Assembly (NCBI GenBank): GCA_036244855.1
Contig: BQKZ01000338.1
Location: forward strand, 156,198 to 199,704
DNA: 43,507 bases
Direction: 5' to 3'
From: Temnopleurus reevesii
Taxonomy: Eukaryota > Echinodermata > Echinoidea > Temnopleuroida > Temnopleuridae
Shown: piece after piece, positions 1 through 9,218 of the stretch
Numbering within the stretch: position 1 is the stretch's first letter
How the letters are laid out: the number at the start of each line of letters is the position of its first letter
Notes under the pieces: generated by a model
Databases searched by the model: none
Seen by the model: only the letters and a program-made list of their open reading frames with translations
Told to the model about the DNA's origin: nothing
Position numbers and translations under genes: made by a program

Positions 1-322
1 TCCATTGTGCAATGCTACTGAAGTTTATAAGAATTCTTTTCAGCCCAGAATGATGAATGGTTGTTGACTACTGGTATCAATGGACATTTCAGAACATTGT
101 CCATGCACAATAGATCTGCAGCCTTTTGTTATGCACACAAAATTGTGGTATAGCAGTTTCAAGTTCTGGGCCACTTTTGTAGCCCTTCGCAGTTTATGGG
201 TTAAGGGGAGAAAAATCTGCAATTTACTGGAATGACGTACATTAGCTTCCCAAATCGCAAGTCACCTTAGTCAAACACTGCCTTGGTGGCTCATCCACTT
301 TGCTCTCCTATCTTTTCTTTTC
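1..322. other. unassigned AT-rich sequence
   Basis: No exon, RNA gene or repeat could be recognised before the satellite starts. A 60-codon open frame on the - strand (40-222) has no family resemblance and is probably chance. Confidence 0.4.
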
Positions 323-3300
323 ATTTATGCATTGCAAATCATATTTTTCATTCATATTAAAAATGGAAAAGAGAGAAAGCAAAAATTATAACCCATCAGT
401 CTAACCCAGATATTGCATTTTCAACTCTAGTGCTCGATGTAACTGCATCTTTTGGGGTTAAGAAGGGGCTCTAAAAGCTATGCATTTTCAAACAGATATG
501 TAATACATTCTCCTTAAATTTTCTACTGATGGTACTTTCGACTTACGGAACATTGTTCACTATATCAATGTCGGGGTATGAATAAGAATATCCAAATCTA
601 TTTTTATAAATCATTAAGTAACCTATTTATGCATAGAAAATCACATTCTTCTCATTGAAATGGAAAATAGAGAACGCTGATATTCTAATCCATCAGTCTA
701 ACCCAGATATTGCATTTTGAACTCTAGTGCTCAGTGTAACAATATATATTTGGATTAAGAAGGGGCTCTAAAATCCATGTATTTCCAAACAGAGCTGTAA
801 TACATGCATTCTCTTTAAATTTTCTACTGATGGTACTTTTGACTTTCAGAGCATTGCTTATTATATCCATGTTAGAGATATTTTAAAATCAATTCTTAAA
901 AACATTGTATTTACTCTATTCATGTCGGGGTATAGATAAGAATTTTTCAATTATATTCCCAGTGATCATTATGTAACATATTCAAGCAAAGAAAAATCGC
1001 ATTCATCATTTACAAATGGAAAAGAGAGAAAGCGGATATTGTTACCCATCAGTCTAGCCCTGACAGTACATTTTGAAATGTAGTGCTCGGTGTAACAATA
1101 TCTTCTGGGTTTAGGAAAGGATTCTTAAAGCCATGCTTTTCCACAAAGATGTTGTGCATTTTCCCTAAAGTTTCTTAAGAAGGCAGCACTGACTCACAGA
1201 TTATTGTTCACAATATTCATGTTAGGATATGTATAAGAATGATTGAGTTCCATTCTCATAAATTATTTTGTAACATTCTAACGCATAGAAAAATCCCATT
1301 CTAAATTGAAGGGACTCATCAGTGTAACCGTGATACTGCATATCGAACTCTAGTACTCAATATTCATGAAAGGATATGTATACGAATGATTGAGTTACAT
1401 TCTCATAAATTATTTTGTAACATTCTAATGCATAGAAAAATCCCATTCTAAATTGAAAAGGGAGAAAGCACATATTGTAACCCATCAGTCTAACTGTGAT
1501 ACTACATGTTGAACTCTAGTGCTCAGTGTAACAATATCTTTGGGGTTAAGAAAGGATTCTGAAAGCCATGCATATCCAAACAGATGTTGTGCATTCTTCC
1601 CAAAAAAATTTTGGGAAGGAACCTTTGACTTGCGAAACATTGTTCACTATATCCATGTTGGGGTATATGTATAAGAATTCATCAATTACATTATAAATCA
1701 TCAAGTAACCTATTTATGCATAGGAAGATCACATTCTTTATTTACAAATGGAAAAGAGAGAAAGGAGATATTATAACCCATCAGTGTAACCGTGATACTA
1801 CATTTCAAACTCTAGTACTCAATGTAACAATATCTTTGTGAGTTAACAAGGGGCTCTAAAGTCCATGTATTTCCAAACAGATATGTAATTCACTCTCCTT
1901 TAATTTCCTTGTGAAGGTAACGTTGACTTACAGAACAGTAATGACCATAACCATGTTGGGGTATAGATAAGAATTATTCAATTAAATTTGAACAAATTAT
2001 TATGAAGCATATTAATGATATGCATGTAAAAATCACATTCTACATTTACAAATGGAAAAGAGAGAAAGGAGATATTGTAACCCATCAGTGTAACCGTAAT
2101 ACTGCATTTCAAACTCTAGTGCTTGGTGTAACAATATCTTTTGGGGTTTAGGAAAGGATTCTAAAACCCTTTTCCAAAAAGATGTCATGCATTTTCCCTA
2201 AAGTTTCTTAAGAAGGCAGCACTGACTCACAGATTATTGTTCACAATATTCATGTTAGGATATGTATAAGAATGATTGAGTTACATTCTCATAAATTATT
2301 TTGTAACATTCTAATCCCATTCTAAATGGAAAAGGGAGAAAGCACATATTGTAACCCATCAGTGTAACCATGATACTGCATTTCGAACTCTAGTGCTCAG
2401 TGTAACAATATCTTTGGGGTTAAGAAAGGATTCTGATAGCCATGCATATCCAAACAGATGTTGTGCATTCTTCCCAAAAAAAATTTGGGAAGGAACCTTT
2501 GACTTGCGAAACATTGTTCACTATATCCATGTTGGGGTATATGTATAAGAATTCATCAATTACATTATAAATCATCAAGTAACCTATTTATGCATAGGAA
2601 GATCACATTCTTTATTTACAAATGGAAAAGAGAGAAAGGAGATATTATAACCCATCAGTGTAACCGTGATACTACATTTCAAACTCTAGTACTCAATGTA
2701 ACAATATCTTTGTGAGTTAACAAGGGGCTCTAAAGTCCATGTATTTCCAAATAGATATGTAATCCACTCTCTTTTAATTTCCTTGTGAAGGTAACGTTGA
2801 CTTACAGAACAGTAATGACCATAACCATGTTGGGGTATAGATAAGAATTATTCAATTAAATTTGAACAAATTATTATGAATTATACTAATGATATGCATG
2901 TAAAAGTCACATTCTTAAATTACAAATAGAAAAGAGAGAAAGGACATATTGTAACCCATCAGTGTAACCGTGATACTGCATTTCGAACTCTAGTACTAAG
3001 TAATGTAACAATATCTTTGTGGGGCTCTAAAATCCATGCATTTTCAAACAGATAGGTAATACATTCTCCTTAAATTTTCTACTGACGGTACCGGTACTTT
3101 TGACTAACAGAACATTGTTCACTATATCAATGTCGGGGTATGAATAAGAATATCCAATTCTATTCTTATAAATCACTAAGTAACCTATTTATGCATAGAA
3201 AATCACATTCTTCTCATTGAAATGAAAAAGAGAGAACGTTGATGTTATAGCCCATCAGTCTAACAGTGATACTACATTTCAAACTCTAGTGTTCGATGTA

Positions 3301-4020
3301 ACAATATCTTTGGGGGTTAATAAGAGGCTCAAAAATCCATGCATTTTCAAACAGATATAATCTATTCTTATTTGAGTTTCATGTAAAGGATATCTTTGAC
3401 TTGCAAAACATGTTTGACTAAATCCATGTTAGAGTATATGGATAAGAATTATCCAATTATATTCTTATACATCATTAAGTAACATATTTTGGGGTAAAAA
3501 ATCACATTCTTTATTTACAAATGGAAAAGAGAGAAAGAAGATATTGTAACCTATCAGTCTTAGGGGGTGTTGCTCAAAAGTTGCAATTGATCGCAAGTTG
3601 CAGTTGATCAGAACGCGCCAATCAAAATCCTTGTTTCATGCGCGTCTTGTTAAATGCGCATACCGTGCGCGTATGAAAATGCGCGTTACAATGGGCAAAG
3701 TTGCAGTTGATTTGCAGTTGATTTTGAGCAACACCCCATAACTGTGATACTACAGTACGCAATGTAACAATATCTTTTGGGGTTAAGAAGGGGTTTTAAA
3801 AGCCATGCATTTCTAAACCGATATGTAATCCATTTTCCTAAATATTCTACAGAAGATAGTTTTGATTTACAGACTCAGTGTGCACCCAATCCATGTGTGG
3901 GATATTATGACCCTGATAATACTGCATTTTTAACTCCATTTCTCGATGTATTAAGATCGCTTGTATTCAGAAGGGGCTCAAAAAGCCATGCATTCCCAAC
4001 TAGATGTACGGTAATGCAAC
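323..4020. repeat. tandem satellite array, monomer about 300 bp
   Basis: The anchor CCCATCAGT(C/G)TAAC recurs near 394, 691, 1047, 1317, 1483, 1779, 2083, 2357, 2653, 2957, 3253 and 3552. Most spacings are 274-304 bases; one is long (356), and one monomer is cut into two short pieces (270 and 166). Each monomer also carries the phrases 'AACTCTAGTGCTC', 'ACAATATCTTTGGGGTTAAG' and 'AAATGGAAAAGAGAGAAAG'. Copies clearly diverge by substitutions and small indels, so this is an old array. Monomers near 1480-2080 and 2350-2950 resemble each other more than their direct neighbours, which suggests a two-monomer (about 870 bp) higher-order unit. The last copies (3740-4020) are the most decayed. One monomer is interrupted by a MITE (3563-3738). 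No coding potential is seen. Confidence 0.9.
3563..3738. mobile_element. short inverted-repeat MITE (family A) inside the satellite
   Basis: The element runs from GGGGGTGTTGCTCAAAAG to TTTTGAGCAACACCCC with long inverted arms containing 'AAGTTGCAGTTGAT' and 'TGCGCGT'. It splits the satellite phrase CAGTC/TAACTGTGATAC and is flanked by TTA on the left and TAA on the right. A 3-bp TWA target duplication is typical of PIF/Harbinger elements, so I infer a non-autonomous Harbinger-like MITE. A close copy lies at 16723-16900. No transposase is encoded. Confidence 0.85.
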
Positions 4021-4129
4021 CTGTATTTCCCGTTTTAAAGGTCGCATTGGATGGAAATGTGACATGTACTTCAACGACAATAGGCAGGGTTTACTAATGA
4101 ATGCAAATTTTATGTGTTTCTTTCCATAA

Positions 4130-4330
4130 ATTGTGTTCTTGACGACCCGTAAGCTTGTCTGAGGCTTGCCCGACATAGCAACAAGTAGTGGACGCAAACT
4201 GGATTCCCAGTATTGCACTTCACTTGTTACTGACTTTTTAAGGAATACCATGTAACTTTATTCCTTGGCATGAAACATGCATAAATTTTAATCTATTAGT
4301 ATACTGGCCTATTGTTTCAATTTCGGTGTC
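4130..4330. repeat. dispersed repeat 'CTTGACAACCCGAAAGCTTGCC' family, copy 1
   Basis: This segment shares an ordered series of phrases (CTTGAC-ACCCG-AAGCTTG, GCTTGCCCGACATAGCAA, AAGTA-TG, GCATAAATTT-AATCTATTAGTA-ACTGGC) with copies at 5205-5400, 20965-21130, 21585-21740, 22235-22400, 29645-29830 and 37008-37440. The length is about 200 bp. No terminal inverted repeats and no tRNA-like promoter were recognised, so the class is unknown. Confidence 0.75.
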
Positions 4331-5204
4331 TCGCATATCAATATCTACCAACCTACGTTCATTTTTTTGGTAATTATCATCAAGCACAATGTTGAAATAA
4401 CGAATGATTGGCATTTTCCAATTAAAATACGCCAGAATATGTGCGAAAATTTTCTCCGAATTTGCTACACAGTTATATATCGGCATGTAAAATAATTTGT
4501 GAATACATCAGCTCGTTTCACATCAATTACTGCATCCTGACCATTACGAATCTATACCTTTAATGTTGGAAGTATTGAATTCTATTTGGGGCAAGTGGGT
4601 TTTGACATTGGGGACCCCCACATGAATAATGTACATAATGCATGTCAGGATGGTGTGTGTGGGGGAGCAAGCGCTGTGACTTGCGGCGCTAAGACTGTGC
4701 GGACGTCGTCGTGGGCAGCGCTAAATCTGACATTTTACAGACTTAACCTATTTCTGGTGATGGTGTTTACTTGTGTTTCCGGGGAGATTTCCGGTAAAGT
4801 GATTCTTGTTGTTTTTATCCACTGTGATCTCTTCTCCCACATCTTCTTGTCTACTCCCCTTCCTTTGAGCCAAAAGAAACAAAAAAAAGTGTGTCTGTGA
4901 GGTAATTGTTACTAGAAAGATGTGATGAATTGAAAGTTGAAGTTGATCAACACTTCCCAATAAAAAATAATGTCTCTGAAAATTTTTAAGGGTACTTTCG
5001 AGTTCATCCCTATCATGTCGTTATGCAAATTTGTAAAATATTTTTGCACAGTATTTTGCAATCCTTGTAGAAGCAAATTGCATTATATGTGTGCTAATAA
5101 TAATAATTTTTCATTATCTATGGCGACTTTAAAAAAAATCTATTTCTTTATGTCGTAGGTGGGTTTACTATTAGATGTAGATTTTATGCGTATACTCTGT
5201 ACAC
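4331..5204. other. gene-free stretch between two dispersed repeats
   Basis: Nothing recognisable. A 104-codon open frame at 4586-4900 begins in GT-rich sequence, lacks any domain I recognise and has no supporting splice context. Confidence 0.4.
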
Positions 5205-5440
5205 AATTATTGTTCTTGACAGCCTTTAAAGCTTACCTGAGCCTTGCCCGACATAGCATTAAGTAATGCATCTAAAATGGATTCTTGGTATTACAGTTCA
5301 ATTGTTACTAACGGGTTTATGGAATTCCAAGTAACTACATTAGTTGGCAATGAAGAAATGTGCATAAATTTGAATCTATTAGTAAACTGGCACTTCACAG
5401 AATGTAACTTGAAAGAGGAAAATATGGAACTTATACACTG
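5205..5440. repeat. dispersed repeat 'CTTGACAACCCGAAAGCTTGCC' family, copy 2
   Basis: Same order of phrases as copy 1 (TTGTTCTTGACAG, CTTGCCCGACATAGCA, GTGCATAAATTTGAATC, TATTAGTAAACTGGC). The open frame at 5244-5441 is simply the repeat read through. Confidence 0.7.
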
Positions 5441-6064
5441 AATTGTATTATCCACTACCTCAAGACCTATATTTTATTATCAATAAAAACATGGCTACAT
5501 TATTTTTTATCAAAAGCGGTCGGTTGATTAACTCTTCAAATGGGAACTCCTAAGTGGCAATAATTTTGCATAAAAACAATTGAAACATAACTGTCACATC
5601 CAACAAAAATCAAAACAATATTTCATACTCGAGCAATGATTCAGACAAACAAGCTCGCACGACGCAGCGGACGTCCTTAAAGTGAGAAATTTTCTTGGGG
5701 CTATTATTGAAGGAAATTGGAGAAGAATGGAGGGGCAAAATTGACCGTGTTTTCACGAAGTGACGGGAGCCTAAGTGTACTGTTGCATGAAGACAAAGAA
5801 ATCCTGATATAGCGCCAATTAAGCGGGCATCCTATTGAACAGCGTATTAATTCTCTCTATCTATAGAAGGACATGTTTCAATAGATGTGTAGCTCATTCC
5901 GTGTAACAATGCCCTGTGGCACCAGTCACTTTGTGAATACATGGACGAAATGAGAGCCGCGTTTTGCCGATGACGGCTAGCCGAGTGCCGAATGATAACA
6001 TGTTTTCATTACGTTGATGCTGATCTGGTTCGTGTAAGCAAGATTTAGAAGTTAAAGGGTAGAG
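5441..6064. other. unassigned sequence
   Basis: No gene, RNA or clear repeat recognised. The composition is ordinary for the window. Confidence 0.35.
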
Positions 6065-7040
6065 ATGTATGAGCATGTAACTGAGCTTGAAATAGCAATA
6101 AACTAAGTCTCGGCTGTTGCGGTAGCTGGGCTATGCTGTTCAAGTTTAGATATACTAGTATAATGATAATGATAATAAACAGTATTTTTAGTTTGAAGTT
6201 GATTAGATATACAATGAATGAGGATGTAACTGAGCTCGATATGGCAATAAACTAAGTCTCGACTTATATATAGTGGCTATGATGTTTAAGTTTAGATATA
6301 TCAGCTTGTATAGTGGCTGGGCTATGTTGTTCAGGTTTAGATATATAATGATAATAATGATAATAAACAATATTTTAGTTTGAATTGATTAGATATACAA
6401 TGAATGAGGATGTAAGTGAGCTCTGAGTGGCAATAATCTGAACTTAAATAAAATACAATAAAATCTTCTTTTAGCAGCTATGCTGTTTAGATGGTCTTTT
6501 CCTAAATATTGTGCTAATTTTTTACATTTTGGTGTCTCTAGTACATAGTGAACTCTCACCTAGTTATTGGCGTGATGGGATTTGTTGAGATGCAAAAAGA
6601 GGAGCGAGATTGAAAGCCGGTTCTAAATTGGATATTGCACACTTGATTAAAAATAATGTAGTTTACAAAGGCCAGTGGGCCACATGGAGATGCGGATTAT
6701 GAATTAAGACTTATTAAGGACCTTACATCAATGTTAAGTAGACACCATAAAAGTGGCCCCTTTTTAGTTTGATGTCGATGAGATATACACTGTATTTACC
6801 ATAATTGAGATTAAAATAGCAATAAACTATTTCTGTGCTGCAATTTGCTATTTGTTCTGTTTAGGTTTGTACTAATAAACAGTAATTCTAGTTAGAAGTT
6901 CGTAGTACAGAATTATTCGATGTATGACCATGTAATTGAGCTTGTAGTAGGTATAAGCTAAAATCTCTGCCTTTATTGGCTATGCTTTTTAAATCCATGA
7001 AATAATAAACAATGTTTTTATCTTGTATTTCCATGAAAGT
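6065..7040. repeat. degenerate tandem repeat (GATGTAACTGAGCT / AATAAACTAAGTCTC)
   Basis: The phrases 'ATGTAACTGAGCT', 'GGCAATAAACTAAGTCTCG', 'GGCTATGCTGTTCA-GTTTAGATATA' and 'ATAATAAACA-TATTTTTAGTTTGAA' recur in order near 6074, 6223 and 6409. More decayed versions occur around 6800 and 6930. Spacing is about 150-190 bp with insertions. Short GATAAT microsatellite stretches occur inside units. Confidence 0.7.
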
Positions 7041-7154
7041 AGCTCCTCTGCATTATAAATACCTCAGTTATGAAAACGCTGTTCCACCTTGGTTTTTAGA
7101 AAAGGTGAAGCCTGAATATTTACCATCAATTTTTTTTTAGTACAGCTTTATTTT

Positions 7155-7730
7155 CATTGACTTGCCCTAACACTATTTCCACTCGCACAGGCCAAGCGGG
7201 CAATTTGGAATTTAGACAGCTCCGAAATAATTGGTTCATATCTTGGGCAGATTTCTATCTAATAGCGACTGTGTCTGAAAGCCCTTTTATCTCTGATTTG
7301 ATGTTTGTGTGTGCATCTGCGTTTATGTTTGTTAATTTGAACGTGTGTGTGTGTGTGTGTATGNTAACACTATTTCCACTCGCACAGGCCAAGCGGGCAA
7401 TTTGGAATTTAGACAGCTCCGAAATAATTGGTTCATATCTTGGGCAGATTTCTATCTAATAGCGACTGTGTCTGAAAGCCCTTTTATCTCTGATTTGATG
7501 TTTGTGTGTGCATCTGCGTTTATGTTTGTTAATTTGAACGTGTGTGTGTGTGTGTATGTGCATAATCACATTATTTGTGTGTGAGAGAGAAGCTTGCCCA
7601 TACAAATTTTGATTCTACTAGCCCCGGGCAAGCGGGCAAATGGGTTTGTAGATCCCCAAAGTAATAATTGTTTCATATCTTATGCGGATTTCTTCCTAAC
7701 GGCAGCCGCATTTACACCTTAATATCTTGT
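7155..7730. repeat. two near-identical 200-bp direct repeats plus a diverged third
   Basis: The block beginning TAACACTATTTCCACTCGCA and ending in (GT)n occurs at 7168-7362 and again from 7364, with essentially no differences; a single N (7363) sits exactly at the junction. A diverged third copy follows (about 7600-7720, recognisable by GGGCAAGCGGGCAA and TTTCATATCTTATGCGGATTTC). The first two could be a true recent tandem duplication or an assembly join through the GT microsatellite. Confidence 0.8.
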
Positions 7731-8200
7731 TATGTGATTTAATACCAGTTTGTGTTTGTGAGTGTGTCTTGTGTTTGTATGTGTGTGTTTTCTATGTGTT
7801 TATGTTAGTTTGTGTGGATGCGTCTTTGTAATGTATGTGTGTGATAGATGGGTGTGTGTGATGGAAAAAGAAAGAGGGGGGGACGGAGAGAACTGGGGAT
7901 AGAGGAGAGAGGGGAAGAGAATACAAAGTGAAGAAAATATGGGCTGGGAGAGAGGAAGAGAAAAATAAAGAAGATTGGAAGTAAGAGAAAAGAGCAGAGA
8001 GTAGAAGAATAAGATTAATAGCATATGAAATATGGAATGAAAAGAAAAATAAAGCGGATGAGGATGTGGTATAGCTTATCCATCCGAAGTCAAAGAAATG
8101 AATAATGTTTATGCTTTGCAGGAAAGCCTCAAGTGATGTGGGTTTTGTGGTGAGATGGAAGGAGGCTTGGGAATTAGCAATTAGATTCATTGCAGATTAA
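7731..8200. repeat. GT-rich then GA-rich simple-sequence region
   Basis: GT-rich sequence (7740-7870) passes into a purine-rich GA tract (7865-8050). The 132-codon open frame on the - strand reads as Ser/Leu/Phe-rich low complexity and is a by-product of the polypyrimidine complement. Confidence 0.75.
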
Positions 8201-8587
8201 TCAACATGTTGCTTTTATGTCTCCTTGGGCTGCGGCGAGATGAGTATGGGGGCATGGTGGTGGTATTCTGCAGGGGACACACCATTGGTCTCAAGATTGC
8301 AATTTGCATGGTCCACAATAGACAGTCTGCAGTTAGAGACTACATGTACTTGTGAATATAATATTGACACAACTAGTTGTATAGCTCCATGTACCAGGAT
8401 ATGCTAAGACAAAATGATTTAACATAAAATTAGGCTTTGTGCTTCCATATAACAAAGAAATACATATGTTAATTATACAATTCATTATTAGAATGAAGAT
8501 ATTTTGTGATTTCTGGAACTATAGGCTCGACTAGCACCTGTTTACTTGTAGCTAAATTTAGGAAATTCATGGTTTAATTAATCATAC
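8201..8587. other. unassigned sequence upstream of the TIR receptor exons
   Basis: No recognised exon. Ectodomain exons of the receptor downstream would be expected on this strand, but nothing here could be assigned with splice sites and a domain. Confidence 0.35.
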
Positions 8588-8665
8588 TGCACAGCACTCG
8601 ACCCAGGTGGGTGAAAAGGTTTCCAACAAGAATATATTCTGTGAAATACATCAATAAAATCACTC
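8588..8665 (+). mobile_element. SINE fragment
   Basis: The segment resembles the body of the tRNA-derived SINE at 18485-18690: both contain '(A/G)C(A/T)CTGC', 'CTC-ACCCAGGTG-TG' and '-CCAACA-GAAT-TTT' in the same order. The tRNA-like head is absent here. Confidence 0.5.
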
Positions 8666-8950
8666 TGCTGGGGCATGTAACATACAATAGGTACAATAAA
8701 TTGAAATCTAATTGTATCTTTTCATACACATTTTGCCATAGATTAATATTTATTCAATATTGTAAGTTTAACTGTAATTTTTATGTTACAGGCCCCTGGA
8801 GCTATGAAAGCTGCATTTCTAGTGTGATTTGGGACATTTATTAAAGTTGATAAGAGCGATATAGAAATTCAACAGTAAATCCTTATCAGTGTATATAACT
8901 TCTAGAACTAATTGATTCTCTATTTCTCCGTCTCTATGACATCACTACAC

Positions 8951-9111
8951 ATGCTACAGCCACAATTAACCCACGCACAAATCCAACAACGGGACCCTTA
9001 TCGGTGCCAGTTGCAGATCCCTCTGCTGCTTCCATTACTTCATCAGGACCAAAAACAAGTTCAGGCCCAAGCCCTTTACAGAAGCTTCCTTGTTTAATGT
9101 TGCCTTTTTAG
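8951..9111 (+). pseudogene. duplicated, truncated copy of the receptor stalk exon
   Basis: This stretch aligns along most of its length with the start of the real stalk exon at 9219. Both encode a Thr/Ser/Pro-rich series with shared words TNPT, LSVP, ADPS, SLGPKTS/SSGPKTS and GPS. The intron acceptor that ends ...CACTACAG before the real exon reads ...CACTACAC here, so the equivalent AG is lost. However, another AG lies 9 bases further in (8958-8959), after a pyrimidine-rich run, and preserves the same frame and phase. The frame then stops at TAG (9109-9111), well before any transmembrane codons. It is either a decayed exon duplicate or an alternative terminal exon that would give a soluble protein. 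Confidence 0.7.
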
Positions 9112-9218
9112 AGAGCTTGATAAGTGCCATTTATAGTTAATATAATGAATATATTTCAGGGTTATTACTTTTAGAGCTGATGATTTGTTTTAATTCTTTC
9201 TTTCTTACGTCACTACAG

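Noticed and set aside
323..4020. Regularly spaced repeats as a CRISPR array
   Set aside because: The repeat unit is the full 300 bases with no unique spacers, and the genome is eukaryotic.
8225..8407. 60-codon open frame as a receptor ectodomain exon
   Set aside because: It starts with Met in mid-sequence, has no recognisable domain, and its phase could not be tied to the 9219 exon.
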